Of a stretch of DNA of 57,912 nt, positions 27,898-37,743 are shown piece by piece (the first letter of the stretch is position 1; the number at the start of each line of letters is the position of its first letter). Source of the stretch: Candidatus Omnitrophota bacterium (lineage in GTDB: Bacteria > Omnitrophota > Gorgyraeia > Aquiviventales > JACQRC01); assembly GCA_016206665.1 (NCBI GenBank), contig JACQRC010000082.1, forward strand, positions 1-57,912, in the 5' to 3' direction. The notes under the pieces were generated by a model. The model was not told where the DNA came from. It ran no database searches and saw only the letters and a program-made list of their open reading frames with translations. The translations under genes and the position numbers were made by a program.

Positions 27898-28814
27898 CGA
27901 TCGACCTCGTCCCGGTCCCCTGCAGCGCCTGCCAGTCGTCTCAGGTCCGGACGTTGGATTTTGTACGCCTGTCGCCGATCGGCATCACCTCCACGCTGGT
28001 CCGTTGCCGCTCCTGCGGTCTGGTCTACGTCTCTCCACGGCCCACCCGCGAGGCGGAGCAGGCGCTCTATGCCAAGGCTTACTATGAAACGGCGGATCAG
28101 GAGGTGTGGGACGGGCCGCGGCTGGAACTCTTCCGGCGCCTGTTGGCGGCGATGGAGCGCCGCCAACCGCACGGAGAGCTGCTGGATGTGGGCTGCGGCA
28201 AAGGCCACTTTCTCAAGATAGCCGGCGACCGGGGCTGGGGGGTGACCGGCATCGAACCGTCTCATGCCGCGGGGAACCATGCGCGCCAGGCGTTTGGTCT
28301 GAGGGTGTTAGAGGGAGAGGCCGCCACGGTGGAGCTGCCGCCCAACTACTTCAATGTTATCGTGGCCTGGAACGTCATCGATCAGCTCTACGACCCGGCG
28401 CCAGCGCTGGAGCGGATCTATACCTGGCTCAGGCCCGGAGGGTGGCTCGGGCTGCGCCTGTCCAATGTAGAGTTCCATTGGCGGCTGCACCGGTTCTGGC
28501 CGATCGTGCGGCGCCTCTGGCCCAAGGCGGTCCAATACCGTGAGCCCACGGTATTTCACCTGACCATGTTTTCCCCGGCGACCATCATCGCGCTGCTGCG
28601 CCGCGTCGGCTGGCAGCGGGTCATGGTGCGCAATTCGCCGTTGGATCCCTACGTGGAGGATTTGGTCCAACCGCTGGGACGGACCCGGGCGGCCAGGCTG
28701 CAACGCGGCCTCTATGGCGCGGCGCAATGCGCGTGGGCCTGCAGCCTGGGGCGATGGGTCGTGGGGCCGTCGCTCTTGATCTGGGCCAGGAAACCTAAAG
28801 ATGCTAAGCGATAG
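27894..28814 (+). CDS. Class I SAM methyltransferase with N-terminal zinc-ribbon-like motif
   Basis: CSAC..CRSCGLVYVSPRP, LLDVGCGKGHFLKIAG. Confidence 0.88.
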   Translation: MTIDLVPVPCSACQSSQVRTLDFVRLSPIGITSTLVRCRSCGLVYVSPRPTREAEQALYAKAYYETADQEVWDGPRLELFRRLLAAMERRQPHGELLDVGCGKGHFLKIAGDRGWGVTGIEPSHAAGNHARQAFGLRVLEGEAATVELPPNYFNVIVAWNVIDQLYDPAPALERIYTWLRPGGWLGLRLSNVEFHWRLHRFWPIVRRLWPKAVQYREPTVFHLTMFSPATIIALLRRVGWQRVMVRNSPLDPYVEDLVQPLGRTRAARLQRGLYGAAQCAWACSLGRWVVGPSLLIWARKPKDAKR

Positions 28815-30081
28815 CGGGCTGCGCTGGGTCATCGTGATCTTGAGTTGCGCCCTGCTGGGCGAAGCCGCGGCCACGGACCCAGCCTTGCCTGAACCGGAGC
28901 ACCGAGTGGCGCTGCACCTGCACACCACGATAGGCGGCGATCCCAAGAGCCCGGCGCAATTCATGCGCGAGGCCAAGGCCGCAGGCCTGGCGGCCGTCTT
29001 CATCACGGACCACGATTACCAGCGCTGGGAATATGGGGCGTGGCCGGCCCGGGGGCTGATCAAGCAGCGGATCGATTTGCCGTCGGCGCTGAAGCTGGGC
29101 GCGGCGCGCTACCTGCAGGCGCTGGCCCAGGCAGACAGGCTCGACCCGGATGTTCGTGTCATCGATGGGATGGAGGCAGCGCCCTTCTATTACTGGTCCG
29201 GCAGTTACTGGGACGGTTCATTCACGCTCAACGACCGCGACAAGCATCTGCTGGTCTTCGGGCTCGATGCCTCCGGGTACGAGCAGATGCCCCTCATTGC
29301 CAACGGCCGGTCGCATGTTGACCAGTATCACGGCCACCAGTATGCCAAGCCGTATCAGGAACTCATCGACTATGTCGTGCAGCGTGGCGGCCTCATCTTC
29401 TGGGCGCATCCGAGCATCAAAGAAGTGGGGAAGGTCCGAAGCGTGCGATTATCCACGCTGCCCTATGAAGAGATGCTGGTGGCCACCGATCATTATACGG
29501 GCTTCGCCGTTTATCCCACTGGCGGCCGGCTGTGGGAGGCCGGCAATCTGTGGGACCGCGTGCTGCGGGAGTACTGCGAGGGCCGGCGCGGGCAGCCGGC
29601 CTGGGCGATTGGCGAGCTCGATGATCACGGAGATCAACCGATCACCGGTGTTGCCACCGTCATTTGGGCCCCTGAGCGGACGCGCCCAGCGCTGCTTGAG
29701 GCGCTGCGGCACGGTCATATGTACGTGACGTACGGTCAGCCCGGTCACCCGAAGGTCCAGTGGTATGCCGTCCGCGATGCCGCGGCCAACCAGGTGGCCT
29801 TCAGCGGGGAGGAGCTGCGCCTGACCGGGCCGGCGATGCTGGAGTGCACGATCGCCTCGCAAAGCCCCGGCAGTTCGCTGAAGGTGTTGATCATCAAGGA
29901 CGGTGTTATAATACATGAAGAGAGCGGGCCCAGCCCGTTGGCTGTGCGCTGGACCGATACGGCCGCCGCCCCTACGGGTGGGTACCACGCGTCAGGTCAG
30001 AAATCGTATTACCGCCTCTACGCGCAAAACAGCGAAGGCATGCAGCTGTTGACGAATCCGATTTTCGTCATCGCACCATAG
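28801..30081 (+). CDS. Probable secreted PHP-domain phosphoesterase-like protein
   Basis: Signal-like N-terminus; HLHTT, ITDHDYQRW, WAHPSIKE motifs. Confidence 0.75.
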   Translation: MLSDSGLRWVIVILSCALLGEAAATDPALPEPEHRVALHLHTTIGGDPKSPAQFMREAKAAGLAAVFITDHDYQRWEYGAWPARGLIKQRIDLPSALKLGAARYLQALAQADRLDPDVRVIDGMEAAPFYYWSGSYWDGSFTLNDRDKHLLVFGLDASGYEQMPLIANGRSHVDQYHGHQYAKPYQELIDYVVQRGGLIFWAHPSIKEVGKVRSVRLSTLPYEEMLVATDHYTGFAVYPTGGRLWEAGNLWDRVLREYCEGRRGQPAWAIGELDDHGDQPITGVATVIWAPERTRPALLEALRHGHMYVTYGQPGHPKVQWYAVRDAAANQVAFSGEELRLTGPAMLECTIASQSPGSSLKVLIIKDGVIIHEESGPSPLAVRWTDTAAAPTGGYHASGQKSYYRLYAQNSEGMQLLTNPIFVIAP

Positions 30082-30114
30082 GCGCTTCGCTCATCAGACC
30101 AGTCTGGTTCCTAC

Positions 30115-31164
30115 ATGGATAGACGCCGGCTGCGCCAGTGGCTATGCTCCAGTGGCTCGTCCTTCAGGGACTGGCGCAATGCGCTGCGCCAGGTCATCGG
30201 CCTGCTGCGCGAACCGGCCGTCGTCTCCTCCCAACCTATCAGCCTGCAGATCGAGCCCATCGTTCGGTGCAATTTCGCCTGTACGATGTGCCACTCGCCG
30301 GAGCGCAGCCGGGCCCATCCGGCGCCGCTCTCCCTGGACCGGTACCGGGCTATCCTCGACCAGTTTCCGCATGTCCGCTTCCTCACGTTGCAGGGCGTGG
30401 GAGAGCCGCTGCTGAACCCTGAATTGACCGCGATGATCCGTGAGGCGAAACGGCGGCGGATCGCCATCGGCCTGTTCACCAATGGCTCCCTCCTGACGCC
30501 GGATATTTCCGCGGCGTTCGCCGACATCCCCTTAGACTGGCTCAACGTATCGCTGGATGGCGCGACCGCCGCGACCTTTGAGCAGATTCGGCTCGGCGGC
30601 CGGTTCGACCAGGTGGTGCAGAATCTGCGCGAGTGCCTCCGGATTCGTGGCCGACGCCAAGCGCCGGTCATCGGCCTCTGGTGCGTCGCCAGCCGGGCCA
30701 ATCTCGGTGAGCTGCCGGCGCTCGTCGAGCTGGCCGGCGAGCTCGGTGTGGATCGGGTCACCGTGCAGGAGATGCACGCCTGGGGCGATCCGGTGTGGCG
30801 TGAGCGGCTGGTGGGCGAGCGGATCAGCGGGTCCGATCCCGCGTTTCATGCCGCGGCGCAACAAGCGCGGCGCGCGGCGCAACACCGGCGCGTGCGGCTC
30901 GATATCCGACCCGCGACCGGCTCCGCCCCGGCGCGCCGCAGCTGCCAGTGGCCGTGGAAGTCCACCTATGTGACCGTAGAGGGGTTTGTGACACCGTGCT
31001 GCATGCAGGGCAGCGATCCTGCCATCCTCAACTTCGGCAACCTCACGGACGCCTCGTTCGCCGAGATCTGGAACAGCGATGGTTATCAGCAGTTCCGCCG
31101 GCAGCTGCGCGGTCCCACGCCGCCGCCCATCTGCCAGGGGTGTCCGGGCTACCATCATCGATGA
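30115..31164 (+). CDS. Radical SAM/SPASM-domain protein
   Basis: EPIVRCNFACTMCHSPERS; C-terminal CQWPWKSTYVTVEGFVTPCCMQGS...CQGCPGY. Confidence 0.9.
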   Translation: MDRRRLRQWLCSSGSSFRDWRNALRQVIGLLREPAVVSSQPISLQIEPIVRCNFACTMCHSPERSRAHPAPLSLDRYRAILDQFPHVRFLTLQGVGEPLLNPELTAMIREAKRRRIAIGLFTNGSLLTPDISAAFADIPLDWLNVSLDGATAATFEQIRLGGRFDQVVQNLRECLRIRGRRQAPVIGLWCVASRANLGELPALVELAGELGVDRVTVQEMHAWGDPVWRERLVGERISGSDPAFHAAAQQARRAAQHRRVRLDIRPATGSAPARRSCQWPWKSTYVTVEGFVTPCCMQGSDPAILNFGNLTDASFAEIWNSDGYQQFRRQLRGPTPPPICQGCPGYHHR

Positions 31165-32189
31165 GCCGGCCGCTGCGCGTCGCCATCGTGACGGGCCTCT
31201 TCCCGCCGGCCATCGGCGGGCCGGCCTCCTATCTGTGGGATCTGTGCCATGCCTTGCAGGAGCAGGGTCATGCCTGCCTGGTCGTCACCCTGAGTCCCGC
31301 ACAGCGAAGCGAGGCGTTTCCTGTCCATGCGGTGCCGCGATCGTGGCCTGTGCCGCTGCGTTGGCTGGTCATGTTAGGCCTGCTCGTCCGACTGCGGCAA
31401 CGGTACGACGTGCTGTTTACCCATGGCGGTCCTTGGGACTCGGGGCTGCCCGCCGTCTTCGCGAAACGCCTGCTCCGCAAACCGTTGGTGACGAAAGTGA
31501 CCGGCGACATCGCCTGGGAGCGGGCGCGGATCAAGCATTTGATTGAAGACTCCATCCATGAGTTTCAACGCCGCCGCTATCGTCCGCGAGTAGAGGTGTT
31601 CCGTCGTCTGCAACAGCGCATCGTCCGACAAGCAGACGCCGTGATCGTGCCCAGCCAGGACTTGCAGCGCTTGGCAATTGGATGGGGGATTCCGGTGGCG
31701 CGTATTCGCGTCATTCCCAACGGCGTGCGGTTAGACGCCGTGGATTCCCTGCCCTCGCGCGCGGAAGCCAGGCGCAGTTTGAAGGTTGAAGGACCGCTGC
31801 TGATCGCTGCCGGACGACTCGTGCCCTGGAAACGATTTGATGAGGCCATCCGCACCCTGGCGCACCATCCCGATCCGCAGGCCGAGCTGCGCATCGTCGG
31901 CGACGGCCCTGACCGTCCTCGTCTCGAGGGAGTGGCCGTAACGCTGGGCGTTGCTTCACGAGTCCGCTTTGTGGGTTCAGTCGCCCGCGCAGAGCTGTGG
32001 CGCTACCTCCGGGCTGCGGATCTGCTGGTGCACCCCTCGGAGTGCGAGGGATGTCCGCACCTCTTGCTGGAGGCCATGGCTGCGGGCACACCCATCGTGG
32101 CGAAGCCGGTTGCGGCAGGCTGGACCTTCGACCAGACCTGCCAGACCACCGTGGCGTGCTTGGCCAACGCCACCAACGGACACGGTTGA
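31161..32189 (+). CDS. GT4 glycosyltransferase with shortened C-terminus
   Basis: FPPAIGGPASYLWDLCHAL, IPNGVRLDAV, ECEGCPHLLLEAMAAGTPIVAKPV, then ends about 20 aa later. Confidence 0.85.
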   Translation: MSRPLRVAIVTGLFPPAIGGPASYLWDLCHALQEQGHACLVVTLSPAQRSEAFPVHAVPRSWPVPLRWLVMLGLLVRLRQRYDVLFTHGGPWDSGLPAVFAKRLLRKPLVTKVTGDIAWERARIKHLIEDSIHEFQRRRYRPRVEVFRRLQQRIVRQADAVIVPSQDLQRLAIGWGIPVARIRVIPNGVRLDAVDSLPSRAEARRSLKVEGPLLIAAGRLVPWKRFDEAIRTLAHHPDPQAELRIVGDGPDRPRLEGVAVTLGVASRVRFVGSVARAELWRYLRAADLLVHPSECEGCPHLLLEAMAAGTPIVAKPVAAGWTFDQTCQTTVACLANATNGHG

Positions 32190-33340
32190 TGAACGTCCTG
32201 TCCATCAGTCTTGATCCGAACATCGTCGAGCCGGATCCGGCCCGGCGGACGAACAACGCCCGGGAACGGCAATTGGCATACGCCAGCCGGCTGGATGCCT
32301 ATCATGCGATCGTCCTGACGCGCGACGCGGGCCGCCGGCCTGCCGAGCGCGCCGCCGACAATTGCTGGTTCTACCCCGCGCACGGTGCCACACGGCTGCA
32401 GCGTTATCTGCAGGCGGAGCGGTTGGCCTCAGCCATCTGCCGACGTTCGGCCATTGATGTGGTGACGACGCAGGATCCCTGGACCACGGGGGTCATCGGG
32501 TGGCGGCTCAAGCGGCGGTTTGGCGTGCCGCTCAACGTCCAGCTGCACGTGGATGTGTTAGACAATCACGCCTGGCTGGCAGAGCGGGCGCTGCATCGGG
32601 GGCTCCGGTTCGTGGCCAGCGGGATGCTGCGCCGCGCGGATACGGTGCGCGTCGTCAATGAGACCATGCGCCGCCGGCTCATCGAACGCGGGCTGCCCGA
32701 GCAGCGCATCCGGTCGATTCCTGTTGCCACACCCGTCACGGAGCCGGATGGCGAGACCATTGCCCGTGTACGACGGCAGTGGTTGGGAACGGCGCAAACG
32801 CATCTGATCGTGTTTGCCGGCCGCTTCACCCGGCAGAAGGATCTTGCCACGCTGCTGGATGCGGTCCCGGCGGTGGCGGTGGAGCATCCAGGTGTAGTGT
32901 TCCTCCTGGCCGGTGACGGCCCCTTGGCCGTGCCACTGCAGCGCCGGGTGTCGCGTGAGGCGGCGCTGAGCCGGCACGTGAGGTTCGCTGGCCGCGTCCC
33001 GCACGGCCAGATGGCGGCCCATCTTGCTGCGGCCGATGTGGTCGTCTTGTCATCGGTCTACGAAGGTCTGCCGCAAGTGTTAGTGGAGGTGGCGGCCCTG
33101 GCGCGGCCGATCGTCGCGACAGAGACCTCCGGCGCGCGGGAGCTCCTGGCGGGCGGCGAGTCTGGGTGGTTGGTCCCCCCGAGGCACTCCTCCTGTTTAG
33201 CCGAGCGGATCAACGACATGCTCCACGACCCTGCGCAGGCGGCTCGGATGGGGGAGGCGGCGCGCCGGCGCGTGAGGGATCGCTGGCTGAGCCGGGACCT
33301 CATCGGCGAAATGGTGCAGCTCTTAGCGGAGACGCGCTGA
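32189..33340 (+). CDS. GT4 glycosyltransferase
   Basis: IVFAGRFTRQKDL, SSVYEGLPQVLVEVAALARPIVATETSGARELL; TGATG junction. Confidence 0.9.
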   Translation: MNVLSISLDPNIVEPDPARRTNNARERQLAYASRLDAYHAIVLTRDAGRRPAERAADNCWFYPAHGATRLQRYLQAERLASAICRRSAIDVVTTQDPWTTGVIGWRLKRRFGVPLNVQLHVDVLDNHAWLAERALHRGLRFVASGMLRRADTVRVVNETMRRRLIERGLPEQRIRSIPVATPVTEPDGETIARVRRQWLGTAQTHLIVFAGRFTRQKDLATLLDAVPAVAVEHPGVVFLLAGDGPLAVPLQRRVSREAALSRHVRFAGRVPHGQMAAHLAAADVVVLSSVYEGLPQVLVEVAALARPIVATETSGARELLAGGESGWLVPPRHSSCLAERINDMLHDPAQAARMGEAARRRVRDRWLSRDLIGEMVQLLAETR

Positions 33341-34410
33341 TGCGGGTGCTGGTTATCACCCAGACGGTGGATCCTCACGATCCCACATTGGGCTTCTTCG
33401 TCTCCTGGCTGCGCCATCTCGCGCCCCTCGTGGAACGGTTGGAGGTGGTGTGCAGCCGGCTGGATGCGGCGGAACTCCCCGGCAATGTGCGCTGCCATTC
33501 GCTGGGCAAGGAATCCGGAGCCGACCGGTGGCAACGTTGGCGGCGGTTTCACCAAGCGGCAAGCGGCCTGATCCTCGGCCGACAGGTGGACCTCATCTTC
33601 GCCCACATGTGCCCGGAGTACGTCCTGGCGGCGGCTCCGTACGCGTGGCAGCGCGGCGTACCGATCGTCTTGTGGTATACGCATCGCCAAGTCACGTGGC
33701 GGCTCCGTACGGCGCACCGCCTGGCCGCGCACGTCGTGACCTCAACGTGGCAGAGCTTTCCGCTGCCGAGCCGGAAGCTCACCGTGATCGGCCATGGTGT
33801 GGACGGAGAGCAGTTCCGCGTGGTGACGACACCGGCCCGGCCATCATCCCGCGACACCCGGCTGTTGCTCTCCGCCGGCCGTCTGGCAGCAGTGAAGCGG
33901 CACGAATTGTTGTTGCAGACCATGAGCATCCTGGTCCGCGACGCAGGACACCAGGACGTGCGGCTGGTCATCGTCGGCGGTGATGCCGGCCGAGGAGGCG
34001 AAGCCCTGGCGGCGCGCATCCGCCACCACCGGCTGGAACCGTACGTCACGCTGGCCGGCCCCGTTGCGCATGACCGGATGGCGGAGCAATACCGCTCTTG
34101 TGACCTCCTGGTCAATACGAGCCCGCCAGGCTTGTTCGACAAAGTCGTCCTCGAAGCGCTGGCCTGCGGTGTGCCGGCCGTGGTCTGCAACCGCGCGTTT
34201 GAGCCGGCGCTCGGCCCTGCCACCCAGGTGTTAGTGTGTCCAGAGGACCGTCCGGAGTCGCTGGCGGACACGATCGCCAGGGTGTTGACGTGGAAACAGA
34301 CCCAGCCGACTCTGGCGGAGCGGTTGCGTGGCAGCGTGCTGGCTGAGCATGGCATCGCACCATGGGCCGGCCGGCTGGTAGCCGTGTGGTCGGCCGTCCT
34401 TCCGCCGTGA
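33340..34410 (+). CDS. GT4 glycosyltransferase
   Basis: LLLSAGRLAAVKRHELLLQTM, NTSPPGLFDKVVLEALACGVPAVVCN. Confidence 0.9.
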   Translation: MRVLVITQTVDPHDPTLGFFVSWLRHLAPLVERLEVVCSRLDAAELPGNVRCHSLGKESGADRWQRWRRFHQAASGLILGRQVDLIFAHMCPEYVLAAAPYAWQRGVPIVLWYTHRQVTWRLRTAHRLAAHVVTSTWQSFPLPSRKLTVIGHGVDGEQFRVVTTPARPSSRDTRLLLSAGRLAAVKRHELLLQTMSILVRDAGHQDVRLVIVGGDAGRGGEALAARIRHHRLEPYVTLAGPVAHDRMAEQYRSCDLLVNTSPPGLFDKVVLEALACGVPAVVCNRAFEPALGPATQVLVCPEDRPESLADTIARVLTWKQTQPTLAERLRGSVLAEHGIAPWAGRLVAVWSAVLPP

Positions 34411-35483
34411 TGCCGCCATCACGGATGACCGCTGGCCGGGCCGTGCTGCTCGGCTGTGTGATGACGGCGGGGCTGCTGGCCGCAGCCGAAGGGGGGGCGC
34501 GTCTCTACGCCCACGCCACCCAGACGGTCCTCTTTCCGGCCTGGGCCGTCTTCGATGACGAGCTCGGTTATCGGCTGCAACCGGGAGCCGCCGTTGCGGC
34601 GCAGGATGTTCGGATTAACCGGCTGGGGTTCCGCGGTGAAGAGGTGCGGCAGCCAATCGGCCGGCCACTGGTCGTGTTCGTGGGCGATTCCTGTGTCTAT
34701 GGCGATGCGGCCTCCTCCGAACAAGCGACGCTGCCCGCCCAGGTTGCCGCGGCCTTGGAGGAGCGCGGGCGGCAGGTGCAATCCTTGAACGCGGGGGTGT
34801 CCGGCTACACCTCAGCTCAGGCCGCCCGCGTCTTCGCCAACCGCATCGTCCCGCTGCGGCCGGCCCTCGCCGTCCTGTATGTCGGATGGAACGACATTGA
34901 TTTCGCTCCCGGCCTCATGGGGCCTCATCACTCGGCGGTCGTCCGGTGGCTGTCCTCGGTCTCCGCGCGGCTGGAGACCTGCAGCTACGCCTATAGCTGG
35001 TTGGTGTGGGTGGCGCGAGACACCGCGGGGCCCGATCACCTGATGTATGCGAACCACGCTCCCACGACGGCGATGAAAGAGCGGGTGGTCGCCCAGTACC
35101 AGGCCAATCTCCAACGCATCGTGGCCACCGCCAGAGCGCATCACGTGACGCTCTGCTTGGTGACGCGTCCCACCCCGCTGCATGAAGGGTTGACGACCTC
35201 TCAGGTCGAGTTGCTCTTGCCCTGGCGCCCGCTGAAGGGACATTGGCTGACCTTCCTGGAGTGGCATGCGGCGTTGAACGGCATCGTGCGGGACGCGGGA
35301 CAGAGTCAAGAGGTCGCGGTGATTGATCTCGAGCGTGACCTCGAGCGATTGCCCGAGGCGCAACGACTGCGGCTCTTCGCTGATGCCGAGCATCCCAACG
35401 ATGAGGGCTATCGCGCGATCGCCCAGCTGATGGTGGAGCCATTGCTGTCGCTGTTGGATGAACGGAGGGCGTCGCTGCGGTGA
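34410..35483 (+). CDS. SGNH/GDSL-type hydrolase, membrane-anchored or exported
   Basis: VVFVGDSCVYGDA, YVGWNDIDF, DAEHPNDEGYRAIA; hydrophobic N-terminus. Confidence 0.83.
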   Translation: MPPSRMTAGRAVLLGCVMTAGLLAAAEGGARLYAHATQTVLFPAWAVFDDELGYRLQPGAAVAAQDVRINRLGFRGEEVRQPIGRPLVVFVGDSCVYGDAASSEQATLPAQVAAALEERGRQVQSLNAGVSGYTSAQAARVFANRIVPLRPALAVLYVGWNDIDFAPGLMGPHHSAVVRWLSSVSARLETCSYAYSWLVWVARDTAGPDHLMYANHAPTTAMKERVVAQYQANLQRIVATARAHHVTLCLVTRPTPLHEGLTTSQVELLLPWRPLKGHWLTFLEWHAALNGIVRDAGQSQEVAVIDLERDLERLPEAQRLRLFADAEHPNDEGYRAIAQLMVEPLLSLLDERRASLR

Positions 35484-36628
35484 ACCGGCGGTGGGTGTGG
35501 TGGGTGGCTGGATGGGCCGCGGTGCGCGCTGGCCTGGCCCTCGCCGCGCTGGCAGGGCTGCCTGAGCATGGTGCGTACCTGGGATGGTATGTGCCCCAGG
35601 GTGACGAGCTCCAATATGTGGAGTCCGCCCTGGCCCTGGCTCAGGGTCACGTCATTGCGTCGGTGAGACCCATTGGTTTTCCGCTGCTCTTAGTGCCATA
35701 CGTGTGGCTGACACGAGCGGCCTCGCCGGATGCGCTCTTGTGGCCCGTGGCGCTGTTTCATGGCTGCCTGTTGGGCAGCGCGGCGGTCGTCTTGACCGCC
35801 GCAATCGCCTACCAGCTTACCCGGCGTCCCCTCGTTGCCATACTGGCCGCCGCCCTGTGGGCGGTCTTTCCGTATCTGGTCTACTACGGCGTGCACACAC
35901 GGGCCGGCGCAACACCGGACGTGCCGCTCACGCGCCTCGCCCATCAACTCTGGATTCAATTAGCATCGGATCCGCCATCAACGATCTTCGTGTTAGCGAC
36001 GGTGCTGTGCTGGCTGATCTGGTGGAGGCGGGGAGGGTGGCTGTGGGCGCTCGTGGCTGGCGCGGCGGCCGGGATGGCGGTGCTCGTGCGGCTGCCCAAC
36101 GTCGTCTTGTTCGCGGTCGGCGCGTGGTGGTTCGGTCGCCAACGCGCCTGGCGGAGTTTCTGGGCGTTCGGCCTGGCCGCCGGGGCGTTCGTGTCGCTGC
36201 AGGCCGCGGCGAACTCTCTGACGTTGGGGGCTCCCTGGCGCTTGAGCATCTGGGAGTTGGAAGCGATGCGTTCCTTGGAGCACAGCGCCAAGGCCGGCTA
36301 TCCCATCAGCTCCGTTGCCTTGACCAACCTGCCGTTCATCACCGGCGAGTTGACGGCCAAGCTGAGCATCGGTACCTGGTGGCTGGCCGCTGGGGTGGTC
36401 GTCCTCGCGGTCGCCGGCTGGTGCCGGTTGCTGCGCACCGCGAGGACGATGGCGTGGTACTGCGGCTGGTGGCTCGGGTCGTACCTGGTGGTCTACGGGT
36501 TGCATCAGGACTTCGCCGTGAGCGTCCTGCACTTCCTCATGCCGGTCTGGCCTGCGGTGGCGATGTTATGCGCGCTGGCCCTGGAGCCACTGATGACCTG
36601 CTGGCAGCCGGTCCGTCAGCCCCTGTGA
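35480..36628 (+). CDS. GT39-like polytopic membrane protein
   Basis: Multi-TM; GTG start in ATGA-type overlap. Confidence 0.7.
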   Translation: MNRRWVWWVAGWAAVRAGLALAALAGLPEHGAYLGWYVPQGDELQYVESALALAQGHVIASVRPIGFPLLLVPYVWLTRAASPDALLWPVALFHGCLLGSAAVVLTAAIAYQLTRRPLVAILAAALWAVFPYLVYYGVHTRAGATPDVPLTRLAHQLWIQLASDPPSTIFVLATVLCWLIWWRRGGWLWALVAGAAAGMAVLVRLPNVVLFAVGAWWFGRQRAWRSFWAFGLAAGAFVSLQAAANSLTLGAPWRLSIWELEAMRSLEHSAKAGYPISSVALTNLPFITGELTAKLSIGTWWLAAGVVVLAVAGWCRLLRTARTMAWYCGWWLGSYLVVYGLHQDFAVSVLHFLMPVWPAVAMLCALALEPLMTCWQPVRQPL

Positions 36629-37743
36629 AACGGCCGCTGATTCCCGTGGCCGCGCCGTCCCTCACGGCGCGCGAACACCGGTACGTCAACCAGTGCCTGC
36701 GCAGCGGCTGGATTTCACCGCGCGGACCGTTTGTCGCGCGGTTTGAACAACGCTTCAGCCGGGCGTGTGGGGCACGCTATGGGGTAGCGACCTGCAACGG
36801 CACGGCGGCGCTGCATCTGGCGTTGGCCGTGGCGGGCGTCGGACCCGGTGACGAGGTCATCGTCCCTGGATTCACCTTCATAGCGACGGCCAACACCGCC
36901 GTCTATCTGGACGCGAAACCGATCTTCGCGGACATCGACCCTGTGACGTGGACGCTCGATCCGACACAGGCTGCCCGGCGGTTGACGCGGCGCACCAAGG
37001 CGATCATAGCGGTCCATATGTACGGCCATCCGGTGGATATGCAACCGCTGCGGCATCTGGCGCATCGGCGCCGTCTCGCCTTGATCGAAGATGCCGCGCA
37101 GGCACCCGGCGCCCGCTATCGTGGAGCGCGTGTGGGTTCGCTGGGCGACGCAGCCGTGTTCAGCTTTGACGTAACCAAGATTTTGACGACGGGGGAGGGG
37201 GGCATGCTGGTCACTTCGAATCGGCGATGGGCCAAGCAGGCCCGCCTGCTGCGCGATCATGGCATGGACCCGCGCCGCCATTTCTATCATCCGGTCATCG
37301 GCTATAACTATCGGATGACGAACCTGCAGGCGGCGATCGGCGTAGCCCAGGTCGAGCGCTTGCGCCAGCTGTTGACGCTCCGTCGGCGGCACGCCCGGCG
37401 GTACGCCCGGGGCCTGGCGGGCGTCCCGCACCTCACCCTGCCGTCCTCGGCCGCATGGGCCGATCACGTCTACTGGATGTACGCCGTGCTCGTGCATCCC
37501 CAATCCGGTTTCAGCCGGGACCGGTTCATGAGGGCTCTCGCCCGCGAGGGCATTGAGACGCGTCCGTTTTTCCCGCCGGTGCACCGCCAGCCGCCCTACC
37601 GGACCAACCGGCGTCTGCCCGTCGTTGAAGCGGTGTGTGCCCGTGGGGTCACCCTCCCCTCTGGAGCGACGCTGACGGAGGGCGAGATCGACCGCGTCTG
37701 CCGTGTCATTCGACGATTGCTGCGCACGCCATGGCCCACGTAA
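36625..37743 (+). CDS. DegT/DnrJ/EryC1/StrS aminotransferase (copy 2)
   Basis: SGWISPRGPFVARFE, EDAAQAPGA, FSFDVTKILTTGEGGM; near-collinear with 657 product; GTG start. Confidence 0.92.
   Translation: MKRPLIPVAAPSLTAREHRYVNQCLRSGWISPRGPFVARFEQRFSRACGARYGVATCNGTAALHLALAVAGVGPGDEVIVPGFTFIATANTAVYLDAKPIFADIDPVTWTLDPTQAARRLTRRTKAIIAVHMYGHPVDMQPLRHLAHRRRLALIEDAAQAPGARYRGARVGSLGDAAVFSFDVTKILTTGEGGMLVTSNRRWAKQARLLRDHGMDPRRHFYHPVIGYNYRMTNLQAAIGVAQVERLRQLLTLRRRHARRYARGLAGVPHLTLPSSAAWADHVYWMYAVLVHPQSGFSRDRFMRALAREGIETRPFFPPVHRQPPYRTNRRLPVVEAVCARGVTLPSGATLTEGEIDRVCRVIRRLLRTPWPT

Noticed and set aside
29909-29916. TATAAT inside the PHP-domain gene
   Set aside because: Nearest -35-like TTGATC is spaced only about 14 nt; internal to a coding sequence and not near a downstream gene start.
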